Position numbers and translations under genes: made by a program. Below, one piece after another: positions 34,161 to 45,345 of a stretch of DNA of 64,000 nt. The notes beneath the pieces are model-generated. The model worked only from the letters and a program-made list of their open reading frames with translations. It was not told the DNA's origin and did not search any database. The stretch comes from Branchiostoma floridae (lineage: Eukaryota; Chordata; Leptocardii; Amphioxiformes; Branchiostomatidae): NCBI RefSeq assembly GCF_000003815.2, contig NC_049985.1, forward strand, positions 7,194,066-7,258,065, read 5' to 3'. The first letter of the stretch is position 1. Each line of letters begins with the position of its first letter.

Positions 34161-35801
34161 ACTTGAATACAACATCAAATAAATGACAGTTCTGGATGGT
34201 AGATAGTACTGGGTTTCCCCTGAGTAAGGTTGAACATAAAATATTTTCAGTGGTGTGTCTTGGGTCAAATGGTAAGATACCCTGCATGAACATAGTGGTT
34301 AAAGATGACAACATATCAAGTCTTGCATCATTGTATAGAGGACAGTGTAGAAAATAATGTATAGTTGATTCGTTAGGGTGGCCACATTTACACATAGGAC
34401 TATTTACACATTTATGTTGGAACAGGTGGAAATTCAACTGACCGAAGTTAAGTCTAAGTCTAGTGAGATGGATTGCTGGGTATCTGGGACCATGCGAGAA
34501 GTGCAGGTGGGTAGGAGGTCTATAGAAAAAATACTCCGACTCATTTTTGAAGCTAGCAACAGAGGGAGATGCTCTGGTAGTGAGCGGTAATTGATTCCAT
34601 GAAAGAACAGAGGAAGGTAAGAATGATCTCCTGTACTTCTCAGTTCTAGAAGGAATTTGGATATAATTTTGATTAGCACGAAGGCTGTATGTAGTGCGGT
34701 CACAGATCTGGGGTGGAATAATTTCACAAAGATATTCAGGTGTTAAACCGTTAACCATTTTGTAAAAATGAATAAGTTTGTGCTTTTGGCGTCTGCTGGC
34801 AGTAGTTTCCCACCCAACTTCTGACAAGATACTGTCGTTACTTGTTCCTCTCATTGCACCTGTGCAAATTCGAGCTGCAGTGAGCTGGACAGATTCAATT
34901 AGGTTGCAATCTTTAACCGACAATTCATCCCATACAACATCAGCGTGCTCTAATAGTGGTCGTATCATAGTTTTGTAAAGAATTTCGAGTGTTTGCCTCG
35001 GAGCAAATCTTGAAATTCTCTTTAGTAAATTTGTTCGTTTCATTGCATTTGTTGTAATAATTGAAACATGTAATGACCATGATAATTTTGGCGTAAGATG
35101 TAGGCCGAGGTGTTTATGAGAGGATACCTCAGTCAACCGAATACCCATAAAATACAGTGGTGGATGTACAACTTTAGTTCGCTTGGTTGTAAAAGTTATT
35201 AGTTGAGTTTTAAGAGGGTTGAATGTAACGAGCCATTGACGTGACCAGTTATGAACTAGTCTAAGATCGTGATTTAGCCTTACAGCTGAGGTAATAGGGT
35301 CTCTAACAATCTCAGTTAGTGAGGTATCATCTGCAAATAAGTGGCCATCCGTTTCTAAGTTGTCCACCAAATCATTGATGAAAACAAGGAAAAGAAGTGG
35401 GCCCAAAATAGAGCCCTGTGGGACACCAGCGCCAATGGGTAACCATTCGGAACAGGCTCCGTTGAGTACAACACGCTGCTCACGATCATTTAAATATGAC
35501 TCAATCCAGGCAAGGAGGGGACCAGTTATTCCTAATTGTTTTAATTTAAAAATTAGCCCCAAGTGCCAGACTTTATCAAATGCTTTAGATATGTCTAAAA
35601 AAACAGTACGTACATCAAGTCCTTGATCAAGTGCTTGATGCATATTATGTGTTAGATATAACAATGAGTTAACTGTCGAGTCTCCCGGAGAGAAACCTGA
35701 GTTTCGATCGGTGAGCAGTTTGTTTTCGTACAAGTAGGATGACAAGGGGATATATACAATTCTCTCAAAGACTTTTGATATACATACATATACATATACA
35801 A
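34132..35801 (-). pseudogene. Truncated LINE reverse transcriptase fragment
   Basis: The frame is open from the insertion border (about 35800) to the stop at 34132; the first Met gives 537 residues. Upstream in-frame sequence reads SKVFERIVYIPLSSYLY, a standard reverse transcriptase segment, so the frame was cut by truncation and not initiated here. Visible motifs are FLDISKAFDKVWH (first catalytic Asp), GVPQGSILGPLLF and FADDTSL (catalytic FADD). A C-terminal knuckle, CKCGHPNESTIHYFLHC, is near residue 470. The endonuclease and the first part of the reverse transcriptase are missing, so the fragment cannot mobilise itself. There are no internal stops, implying recent insertion. Confidence 0.88.
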
Positions 35802-35813
35802 ATTCTTGTTCTT
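35802..35813. repeat. Right target-site duplication of truncated LINE
   Basis: ATTCTTGTTCTT, identical to 33760-33771, marks the 5' border of the LINE insertion. Confidence 0.85.
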
Positions 35814-36160
35814 CTATCAGGAGGTTAGTTGTTTTGCTTTCAAACGATATTGTGACAAAACTCTAGCCCGGCAATCGGCTTCCCCTGTCACCCAATTGTC
35901 AGATATAATCACCATCCACACTGAGCTTAAGTTACTTACTGCTGACTAAGTAAGTGGAAACATAGGCAGGCACGCCTTAGCACAGACAGAAATATAAAAA
36001 AACAATACCTCCATTTTTCACGGAGGTAAATGGACCTTGGAGGCCTAATTTCCTGACAAACACAAATTTAGGAACTGTTGAAAACAAAATTCAATTTCTC
36101 ATTTCTTAACTATCATACAGTCTGTTCGTCAGCTGAACGATGGGATCTGCGGTGAGAAGA

Positions 36161-36362
36161 GGAAGGGTTTGCAATGTCTGAATAAAAACACGGGGAATTA
36201 ATGACTACATTATGAGTTCTCACGTACCAACCTTTTCATGTTTCTACCTCCCGGCATAGATTAACTCATTTTCCCAGAAAATTAGTCTGCCACTTGCAGA
36301 AAAACAAAATGCCATTCTTACCACCTAATGCTACGTCATCCCTACAGGTGAATGTAAATTTG
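36161..36362 (+). repeat. Dispersed repeat, copy 2
   Basis: Second copy of the repeat at 25624-25841, same orientation, with indels. It sits about 0.7 kb upstream of the first UGT exon. Confidence 0.75.
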
Positions 36363-36670
36363 GCCTGTTGTTGTTTGCGTTTACTGGGTATGTTGTGTAT
36401 AATCATTGTGGAACTCTGGTATCTTTGGGCCTCATTAATTCAATTTCGTGATTCTTGGACAAAAAAAGATATTCTGGTTATGCTGAACTGAAAGAACAAC
36501 ATAGCGTACACGCATGTTTGTGTGTTAATGTGTATATGTGCATATAACGTTACACTGCATGTATGTGTGTGTACTATGTTTTGGCACTGTGTGTACATGC
36601 ATGTACATGCATATGTGTGTAAAAACATCTGTGTATAAGCGACTTGTGTGTGGATGTGTGAATATAGACG

Positions 36671-36770
36671 NNNNNNNNNNNNNNNNNNNNNNNNNNNNNN
36701 NNNNNNNNNNNNNNNNNNNNNNNNNNNNNNNNNNNNNNNNNNNNNNNNNNNNNNNNNNNNNNNNNNNNNN
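36671..36770. other. Assembly gap (100 N)
   Basis: Exactly 100 undetermined bases, probably a fixed-size scaffold gap of unknown true length. It lies just left of the region where homology between the two UGT upstream regions begins. Confidence 1.
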
Positions 36771-36849
36771 GGACTCGATAGGCCGGCAGTTACGGTTTTG
36801 CCTTCAAAACATCTGTTTGGAAATCTCTATAATTATTAGAAGTATAAGA

Positions 36850-37077
36850 CCCGTGAGAACTCCGTCCGGGACGAGCAGCTCGTTGTGTACCCAGCCTGGG
36901 AACATGCAAACATCAAATATATTGGCATGTCGGCCATGATTGGTCCAAAAGCAATCAGCTTCCTACGGACTACCAATCGTTTCCCTGCTTGTATGCTGGA
37001 GAATTTGTTTAGAAGCTAGAACCTTTGATCACTGCCTCTCCACAACGTTTGGAAATAACCACCTCAAGCGCAACAAT
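36850..37077 (+). promoter_or_regulatory. Upstream region of UGT first exon A, duplicated
   Basis: This sequence is homologous to 41065-41374 upstream of the second UGT first exon. Shared blocks include GACGAGC, CGGCCATGATTGG and CGGACTACCAATCGTTT, and then GGAGAATTTGTTTG. Conservation of the non-coding sequence shows that the duplication included the presumptive promoter and 5' UTR. No TATA box is obvious. Confidence 0.5.
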
Positions 37078-37941
37078 ATGGGGATTGGACCGAAGCTTCG
37101 ATGTGCCACTCTTCTGCTAGTTTTCCTGGGTTTTCTGATCAGACACAGGAGCAGCGCAGAGAAGGTTCTGTTGGTACATCCAACATTTTACAACAGCCAC
37201 TGGATGAATATGGCCAAAATCGGCCGTGCTTTGGTGGATAAAGGTCATACCGTCACTGTGGTTGTTTCAGAGGACATTGTAGAAAAACGACGGGCAGAGT
37301 GGCCTGACTTTCAGTTTGAGGTATTCCAAGACCAAGGAACCCAAACAAGGCTCAGGGAAGACCACGCTCACACTACGGCTAGGACAATGTCTCACTTGGA
37401 ACTGATAGAAGAATTCGTCCCTGGGGAAGGAGATTTGATAAAACACTGCGACCTGCTTCTGGGTGACAGTAAGCTGGAGCATCGACTGAGGACATCCCAG
37501 TACAGTGTGGTAATTTCTGATCACGTGTTTCCCTGCGGCGCTATCCTCTCAGCCCATCTAGACGTTCGGGTCCCTCACATCGCCGTCATGCGCGGAGATC
37601 CTTTATTTCTTGACGAAACATCAACAGGTGTACCGGTCCCTCCGTCGTACGTACCATCTCTTGTAACCGATTTTACCGATGATATGACCTTTGGACAACG
37701 AGTGCAGAACGCTATCGTATCTACTCTTCTCCCAGTGCTGGCACGCCGGGCTGCGGGTAGCAGATATGACGGACTGGTCCGTTCGTACGTCAGTGAGGAA
37801 GAGACTATTCAGAGTGTTACGTCACGTACGGACTTGTGGCTTTATCGAACCGACAATGTGCTGGATTTTCCTCGTCCAAGCATGCCAAACATGGTTCAGG
37901 TTGGAGGGCTGAATGTCCGTGTGGTCGCCCCCCTTACTGAG
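37078..37941 (+). CDS. UDP-glucuronosyltransferase first exon A (alternative first exon or truncated copy)
   Basis: This exon encodes 288 residues, the whole N-terminal acceptor-binding half of a UGT, and ends ACTGAG followed by the donor GTGAGT. A signal peptide (about 1-27, TLLLVFLGFL core) targets the ER lumen. The catalytic His41 (SHW) and Asp148 (VVISD) match the expected His-Asp dyad. It is closely similar to exon 1 of the complete gene at 41375. The start at 37078 gives the same MGIGPKLR N-terminus as that gene; an in-frame upstream Met at 36940 is less likely. No exons for the UDP-sugar-binding half follow before 41375. Because the exon ends in phase 0 like its paralogue, it could splice to 42355 as in the vertebrate UGT1A locus; otherwise it is an incomplete tandem duplicate. 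The frame is intact, favouring use. Confidence 0.82.
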
Positions 37942-38024
37942 GTGAGTTTTTATACTAGTCGATGGTAGCAACTGAGGAACTGTCGTCCATAATGCTCTGT
38001 TCACATGTCAAATCAGCAAGTCTC

Positions 38025-38059
38025 GACCTAGTTCTCGCAACTCTCGCGAGAACTAGGTC
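38025..38059. repeat. Perfect 14-bp hairpin with CGCG core
   Basis: GACCTAGTTCTCGC (38025-38038) pairs exactly with GCGAGAACTAGGTC (38046-38059) across a 7-base loop. The loop side includes TCTCGCGAGA, a motif also clustered near 45240-45345. It lies about 85 bases downstream of the exon A donor. Confidence 0.7.
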
Positions 38060-39837
38060 ACTCCGTGATCATGATGGACTGACAGTCATCGAAAATTTGG
38101 AGGTATGTTTGCTTACCTGTCAAAACTAGTCACTGTTTGATGAAAAATTCTATTAAATATACAGAAAGTCGCGTCTCCGCAGCGATTGGATTAGACAGCT
38201 GAAGAAGACAAGTGAGTCAAATTTCTGAGAACAACATATGATCTCTTCAACGTTTGCTACTGCTACCAACTCAGATGAACGTTTATGCCGATGAAGGAGG
38301 TCTTAGTTCACTCAACTACGTGACAGTTCACAAGTACTACGTATTTCAGCGGCTTGTATGAAATAAGAGACTAATACTACACAGCAACTGTTAGAACAAG
38401 CCTGTACACTATTTTATTTTTCAATTTATATATTATAAAAATGAAACCAGTGCGCTCATTTATCTAAAAAATATTGCTCTCAGGAGTTGGTCAACATGAC
38501 GAGAAAATACCAAAATAGGAAAACATGTTGCGTGGTAGCATTGATTGTTCTTGTAGAAGCCTTGATTGTACTTGTAAAAGTGTAGAAGTGACACCTGTGT
38601 GGCGGCCTTAAGTGTAGTTTCCAAATTGATAAATACAAATGATACTAGTCTACTACACAGGTACTGAAGTGTCACTTTGTGCACTTCTTGAATACCGGAA
38701 TAAAAGACTTATTGGCTCATCCTAGTACCATGTTTTGCTATAACGTTTATGGTGTCTACTTTGACAATTTAGGCTTTTTTAACAATTTCGTTTTTTTTGC
38801 TCTCTCGCATCAAATCCGGAGTGTGCAGAGGATGCCATCATTACAATTCAACTGCTTTATGAGTGACTTTTCTTTTTTTAAATATTTTATTGCATTTCAC
38901 AAATAAATACAGAATTCGCATTTACGATAAATAAGACATGGGCAAACATAATCTACGGATCCAACGGAAAAGAAAAATGGAGTGACATGTACAAGTTACA
39001 ATCAGCAGCAAAATAAAATATAAAACAATGAATGCATCTCAATCATTAATAACTGAACAAATTTTAAGAAAAACGTCTGGAGTTCTTTTAAATGAACAAA
39101 AGAATTGCAGCTATCTTTCTTTCTGCCCCCATAGTGCTAGGAACAGGTAAGTATAGCTGTAGTTGTAAATGCCGCTATCATGACTCCAGCATTCATCTTC
39201 TCTATGTACGTTTTAATAAGGTTACATGTTTAGACAGCTTTCTACCTTCATGCCCCCCCCCATGACCTGGTAGTCAAGGGACTAAGTAGGTGGGTACATG
39301 TTTTAGATAAAGCTACACCTGATGATATTCCCTCGACAATAGTAGTTCAGCCAAATTCACAAAAATGAAAATTTGCATCATCACATCACACTGTGTGTGA
39401 CTCATTAAAGCAAGCTGTGAGGCGTTTTTATCGCCATTCCCACTCAGAGGTGAAACCTTGAACTTTCAACCTGAACTAACAATAGGTTTAAGAGAACAGG
39501 TCTAACCTCATTTCATGCAAAGGTGATTTCGTAGTGGAGCAGCACTGAAATATCTCTATCTCTGCCGTCCAATTTGTGCCTCACAGGTGGGAGTACATGT
39601 TATATCCATTGTACAAACTCTAGATCAGGGTGAGGTTTGGCAGTCTACATAGAAAGTTATTGCACGAACGTTATCCATACTAGTAAGCCTGTGCTGCCAT
39701 GGCTGCCACCTATGTGTGAAAAGACTAGAACAGTTACATTCTTACTCTGCTCCGTTTTCTATCCTGCTTACAGCTAACGTGAGAATGGGCTGTGTTGCGG
39801 TTTTGAGGTCAAGGGTCAATTTTTCAGTTTACCGGAA

Positions 39838-40990
39838 GTCCGTGACGTAAGATTCATGGCGAAGTGTGTTTTTTTTTTATAGCTGAGATGACGGACTTTA
39901 ATATGAGGGTATGTTTGTGTGCCAGTAACGTCAGAAAGTTGAGTTGTTAACAGTTGCTTTCTCCTATTCTCTGTATAGAAAACCATTGTTTAGAGGCTGT
40001 ATATTGGATGACTGGTTGATGCCCTGAAGCGATTCAGGTATCACCCTGACCTCCCCCTTTTTAGCTATTTTGGGGCTGAATACACCTCCATGTGTGTGTG
40101 AAATATGATCCCAGGGGACATGCCATGCTAACTTTGTTGAGAATTTCCCATATTTTAGCTGATTTGGGTTAACTGGTGTGCTAATGGACACTGCTTACAA
40201 TGGGAATTGCCATTGATGTAAAATGACTTGAGAGGGAGAATGGACTCTAGAGTCTACAACTCTTCCATTTGACCAAGGACGTTAATTTGACCTGTATTCT
40301 ATTGGCAATTGCGAAAGTAAATTATGAATAGTCCAGACGAGTTCGGTTGGACGTGAACCACATTATTTGGCAAAGTCCCAGGGGAGGAGCCGAGAAAGTG
40401 GTCCAGCTCATGGATACAGGGGGTGTATTCCTAGGCCTCATTATCTTGTGTTTTGCTAACTTTTTTTTTATGTTAGCCTGTGGCAGGTGTCATGACGGCA
40501 TACCAGAGTCTGTCAGTGCCATTTTCAGAACAAAAGAGGAAGAAAGTAGTGTGTCCATTGAGTGAAATTGGACTTTGACGTACTTTTATTAAGTGTCCAG
40601 CACACACCTTCTGAAAGTCCCCACAAAGCCTATGAAAGGACACTTCATGACCAAATTCCATGTCCCTATCACTGTATAGGCAGTCTCTGTGTCATAGTGA
40701 CTAGCTGTTGGCATTTCTTGGCCTACATATGCCAGATTTCTTGAAAACAGCTCTTGGTATATATGCCCTGCCCAAGGGTCCATTTTTCAGTTTCCCGAAA
40801 GTCCGTGCCGTAACATTCATGGCGACATGTGTTTTTTTTGGATTGCTAAGATGACGGATATAATATGAGGGTATGTCTGTGCAAGGATTTTGCCAGTTAT
40901 TAACAGTAGCTTTCTCCTCTTCTGTGTATAGGAAACCATTGTTTAGAGGATGTATATTGAATGACTGGTGAATGCCCTGATGGTGACGGT
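39838..40990. repeat. Tandem duplication, offset of about 955 bp
   Basis: The block 39805-40030 recurs at 40770-40990. Shared landmarks are TTTTTCAGTTT, GTCCGTG and TAATATGAGGGTATGT, then CTTTCTCCT and AACCATTGTTTAGAGG. The intervening sequence is unique, so this is a segmental duplication rather than an element with terminal repeats in an obvious sense. Confidence 0.65.
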
Positions 40991-41374
40991 TGAGATAGCA
41001 GAGTACAGCAAAGAGGCGGTTTGATGTCGCCGTTGGATGTCTCTGCGTAAGAGAATGGTATATAGGATACCCGTCAGAACTCTGCCCGGGACGAGCGCTG
41101 GCATCTCTTTGTGTAGCTAGCATGGGAACCCATTGCTGCGGACCCATTCAAACATCAAAAACCTTGTCATTTCGGCCATGATTGGTTCCAAACTGAAAGG
41201 CAATCGGCTTCCCACGGACTACCAATCGTTTCGCTGCTTGTACGTTGGAGAATTTGTTTGGCAATCAAACAGCTTACCTAGATACAGGTCAGTTAGACGG
41301 TTTTAACCTTTGATCAGCCCTAAAAGAACTGCCTCTCTGTTTGGACATAACCAACTCAGATCAAGCGCAGCAAT

Positions 41375-43651
41375 ATGGGTATTGGACCAAAGCTTCGAAG
41401 TTCCACAATTTTACTGGTTTTCCTTGGTTTTCTGATCAGGAGCAGCGCAGAGAAGGTTCTGATGGTACCACCGCCATGTTACCACAGCCACTGGATGACT
41501 CTGGCCAAACTTGGTCGTGCCTTGGTGGATAAAGGTCATACCGTCACTGTGGTTGCTTCAGAGGACATTGTAGAAAAGCGTCGGGCAGAGTGGCCTGACT
41601 TTCAGTTTGAGGCATTCCAAGACCAAGGAACCCAAGCAAGGATCATGGAACTACAAGACAAGGCTTATTCATTGGTGGAGATATTGTCTGTCTTTGAAAT
41701 GAGAGAAGAAATCGTTGCTGAGTTTGGAGAGTTGATAAAACATTGTGACTTGCTTCTGGGTGACGGTAAGCTGCAGAACCGACTGAGGACATCCCAGTAC
41801 AGCGTTGTCATTACTGATCCCATCTTTGATTGCGGCGCTATCCTCTCAGCCCATCTAGACGCCCCTCACGTTGCTGTTCTGCGCGGAGATCCCTTTTTGG
41901 ACGAAACATCAACAGGTGTACCGATTCCTCCGTCGTACGTACCATCTCTAGGTACCGATTTTACCGATGATATGACCTTTGGACAACGAGTGCAGAACGT
42001 TGCCTTGTCAACTTTCCTATCAGTGGTAACACGCCAGGATCTGAGTAGAGCATTTGACGGACTGGTCCGTACGTACGTAGGTGAGAACGAAACTATTCAG
42101 AGCGTGACGTCACGTACGGACTTGTGGTTGTATCGAACCGACAATGTTCTGGATTTTCCTCGTCCCAGGATGCCCAACATGGTTCAGGTTGGAGGACTGA
42201 ATGTCCTTGAGGCCGCCCCCCTTGCTGAGGTAAGTTCTCGCTGGTAGCGAATAGAAATTTTCGGCATTAATTCTGTCTTCATACGTTAACTCGATGTTGT
42301 TGGATGTCTATTAAGATGACGAAAACTCACTATGGGTGATTTATCTCTCTACAGGACATGGAAGCGTTTGTCCAGAGCTCTGGAGACGATGGAATGATTG
42401 TCGTCAGTTTCGGGTCGATGTTCAAGACGATGTCGACGGAAAAGCAAGAAGTCTTCGCGGCAGCCTTCGCCCGACTCCGGCAGAAGGTGGTGTGGCGGTA
42501 CGTAGGAGAGAAACCGACCGGGCTGGGTAACAACACCAAACTACTGGCCTGGCTGCCTCAGAACGATCTGTTGGGTGAGATTAATGTTCTCATTATAAGA
42601 CAAAAAAACTTTGATAAGTATCAAATCGAAAAATAATACAGCAAATGCCCTGGGGAATACTCAGATGATACTACTATGCATGCGGGGAAAAATTCCACAC
42701 ATGCTTACGAAATTTTGGGAATTCTTGTCAAACGGACGCACACTATATCATTAGGCTTGCCCCTGCGGCGTCGCCAAAAAGTACTGAGAAAACATCAGTA
42801 ATACAGGACTTCATTGAATTACTTAAATCATTATTTAAGATAAGAACTGCAAACATTCATGGCGTTCTGTGATTATATATTTTACTCGGGTTTTCCTATA
42901 TGTCTACATTATGTGTATATACTTAGAGCACATTTTCCGGATGACTTGCTTTGCTTCTGACTTGCTGTATTTGTTTGTAGCTCACCCGAAGACCCGAGCC
43001 TTCATCACTCACGCTGGGTCGAACGGCCTGTACGAGGCCCTGCACCACGGCGTGCCCATGGTCTGTCTGCCGCTGTTTTCGGATCAGCCCGCCAACGCCG
43101 CCCGGGTGGTGGCCAGGGGACTGGGGGTGAAGTTGGACTTTAGCACGGTCACGTCCGACCAGTTGTACCAGGCCGTTCTTCATGTTGTCACCAACACAAG
43201 GTACTCCTAGTGTCACGTGGATGTACAGGATCTAATACACTGAACTATAGATAATTGTATAAACACACACAGAAACAGACACACACGCAAACGCACACAC
43301 GCATAGACACACACACACACACACACACACATTCTTCTAACTTATCTGTTTTATTTCCTGCTTGCCAGCTACCGTGAGACGGCAGCCCGTCTGTCCCGTC
43401 TGCACCGTGACCAGCCCCAGTCACCCATGGAGCGGGCCGTCTGGTGGATAGAACACGTCATCAAACATGGCCGACTGCCCCATCTCCGCGCACGCGTCGT
43501 GGAGCTGCCGTGGTACCAGTACTACCTGCTGGACGTGTCCGCGTTCCTGCTGGCCGTCTGTGCAGCTGTCCTGGGTATCGTGTGGTACAGCTGTTCGTTC
43601 TTTTGTAGGAAGATTTGTTGTAAAAGTGTCGGAAAGTTGAAGTCTCAGTAG
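41375..43651 (+). CDS. UDP-glucuronosyltransferase, complete four-exon gene
   Basis: Exons 41375-42229, 42355-42574, 42981-43200 and 43369-43651 join in frame to 525 residues, the usual UGT length. The enzyme transfers a sugar from a UDP-sugar to lipophilic acceptors in the ER lumen. Visible features: signal peptide (about 1-25), catalytic His39 (SHW) and Asp148, and the UGT signature in exon 3 (THAGSNGLYEALHHGVPM, then LPLFSDQPANAARV). A single C-terminal membrane helix (VSAFLLAVCAAVLGIVWY) follows, and a short cytosolic tail ends KLKSQ, a KxKxx-type ER-retrieval motif. All introns are GT/AG. Family membership does not reveal the sugar donor or acceptor; glucuronic acid is assumed by homology. 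Exon 1 is paralogous to 37078-37941 upstream. The gene is convergent with the guanylate cyclase gene. Confidence 0.93.
43261..43331. repeat. AC microsatellite in UGT intron 3
   Basis: Interrupted CA dinucleotide tract of about 70 bases between exons 3 and 4 of the UGT gene. Confidence 0.9.
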
Positions 43652-43782
43652 AAAGTTAAAAAGTGAGTAAAAAAGAAAATTACCACAGGAAACTTTTCAC
43701 TCTTTAATGTTTACTATATCTGTTACACTGTCAACGTACACGTAACTCGATGGTACCACAAACAGTATCTATATATAAAAAG

Positions 43783-43785
<3 letters not shown>

Positions 43786-43821
<36 letters not shown>
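43786..43821. repeat. AT microsatellite downstream of UGT
   Basis: Run of about 18 AT dinucleotides, 135 bases after the UGT stop codon. It may lie in the 3' UTR. Confidence 0.9.
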
Positions 43822-43827
<6 letters not shown>

Positions 43828-44817
43828 TACGCGTTAAAATTACAAGTTGGCCTCAGACAGATACTGATCAAGGATGGGTTGCTGTTTACTTATCTATGTC
43901 CAAAACACGCTTCACTCATACATTTTCTCGGAGATCAATCTCGGCACAATTATAATACAGGCTGTATGTCATGACTAGCTGTGACGTCAACAGCGCAAAT
44001 ATCTACGTAACGAAATGTTTAAAAAGCAACATTATAAACGCAAAAAACAACAACATACATTTATTTGCATAATATGTCACATAAACTTTCGGTTTACGAT
44101 TTTAAAGATACCTTCTGTTCAAGTTACCCTTGTACATGTTAACAGTACATATTGTAATTAGTAAGAAAACAGTTTATAAACTTTACTAATCTTGTTCCTA
44201 TCCAGAAAGCTAACGTTTTTGACATTGGCACTGGTCTTCAGAAGTCTCTACAATGCTGGGTAGGAGTAATTGTACTGAGGATCAGCAAAAAGTGATCTGC
44301 TGCAGCAGTCTTCTCTTTGATATCTTTCTTTGGCATTCACAACATTTTGACGTTTTGTGGTAACAAACTAAACTATATAACACTATGCGTTTGTGTAGCT
44401 GCAGATAAAGCTGGGTTTCTAATGTTGCTGTTAGAAGTCGACATATTTAAGATATTAAGTACCTCATCGACACCTTGCAAGCTTCTAACAAGTCAACAAT
44501 CTTTGCATGTAGAGGGATTTTACAATATTGATATACATGGTACCTACACATATAGTTCTCTCTCAGTAGAATAAAATCCATACATTTGTCCATATACATA
44601 TACGATATATACGATATATAAACTCGTAAATATTGTATAATACACAAGTACTTTACATGACTCTTCATTTCAAGCGTCAACTTGATTTACAGCATGATTA
44701 CATACAATAGGATATCATCTATGGGTAGAACACAAACATTTGTGATGTTAACTCTGAACTGGTTCACAAAACAGTCCCACGTGATCAGTTCAGACTATAG
44801 TCCTGTGAGATCTCAAG

Positions 44818-45230
44818 TAGGTGTGGGTACCGGTACATCGGTAAAAAACCGTTTTTTCCTTATTGGACCAGTCCGGTAGACCGGATGTTCGACCTAATAG
44901 AAAATGAACAGATAGTATGAACAGACTTTCACACGTTTCGGGGCTTACCGGTCGAAGAAAATGACAAGAGCCAAGTAGAGGAGTTTATAGTCATCTCTCC
45001 CAAGTTTTACAGTCAATCGTACAGAGGCAGTTAGCCTTGTAGGATTTTAAAACGTCAGTGGGAGTGGAATACCCCGCCAAACAGATTTCCTTGTGGAGAA
45101 ATGGACTATTGTTTTGAGTGTCGTCCATTTACAAGTTTTCACATACTGAATCAGGTCCAGGTTCAGGCACGGACCTGGACCTAATCCTCTGGACCTGAAC
45201 CTGAATTTTCTGTACCGGTACCCACCCCTA
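44818..45230. mobile_element. hAT-like MITE with 8-bp target duplications
   Basis: The ends are inverted: TAGGTGTGGGTACCGGTACA on the left and TGTACCGGTACCCACCCCTA on the right. Flanking 8-mers ATCTCAAG (44810-44817) and ATCTCAAC (45231-45238) match at seven of eight positions. An 8-bp duplication is the hallmark of hAT transposition. The 413-bp element has no transposase. The interior near the right end holds GGTCCAGGTTCAGG-type direct and inverted motifs. Confidence 0.8.
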
Positions 45231-45237
45231 ATCTCAA

Positions 45238-45345
45238 CAAGTCACATAACAGTCCCGCGAGACTTCGACATTCTCGCGAGATCAGTTCACACATTACTCT
45301 GGGTAAATCTCGTCAGTTCACACAACAGTCTCGCGAGATCTCCTG
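45238..45345. repeat. TCTCGCGAGA-containing short repeats
   Basis: CAGTCCCGCGAGACTT, TTCTCGCGAGATCAGTTCAC and CAGTCTCGCGAGATCTCC are related short units; diverged relatives lie at 44764-44816 on the other side of the MITE, so the MITE inserted into the array. TCTCGCGAGA is a palindrome known as a vertebrate promoter motif. The last unit overlaps the 3' end of the guanylate cyclase coding sequence. Confidence 0.55.

Larger units (their letters stand above)
33772..35801 (-). mobile_element. 5'-truncated LINE insertion (about 2.0 kb)
   Basis: The insertion is bounded by the 12-bp duplication ATTCTTGTTCTT at 33760-33771 and 35802-35813. At the low-coordinate end is a poly(A) tail (T run 33772-33784). 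The 5' end cuts into the reverse transcriptase frame, the usual result of incomplete target-primed reverse transcription. It belongs to a different family from the LINE at 3391-9260: poly(A) tail, FADD rather than YADD catalytic box, and low sequence similarity. The 3' UTR contains a direct duplication of about 125 bp. Confidence 0.92.
37942..41064. other. Interval between UGT first exons
   Basis: No UGT exon or other gene was found. It contains a perfect hairpin at 38025-38059 and a tandem duplication (39838-40030 and 40793-40990). A T-rich start of a possible LINE 3' end lies near 38868-38910 on the minus strand. If exon A is an alternative first exon, this is intronic. Confidence 0.5.

Noticed and set aside
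36940-37077. In-frame extension of UGT exon A from an upstream Met at 36940
   Set aside because: It would add 46 residues before the signal peptide, whereas the paralogue starts at the MGIGPKLR position and the upstream sequence matches the paralogue's non-coding leader.
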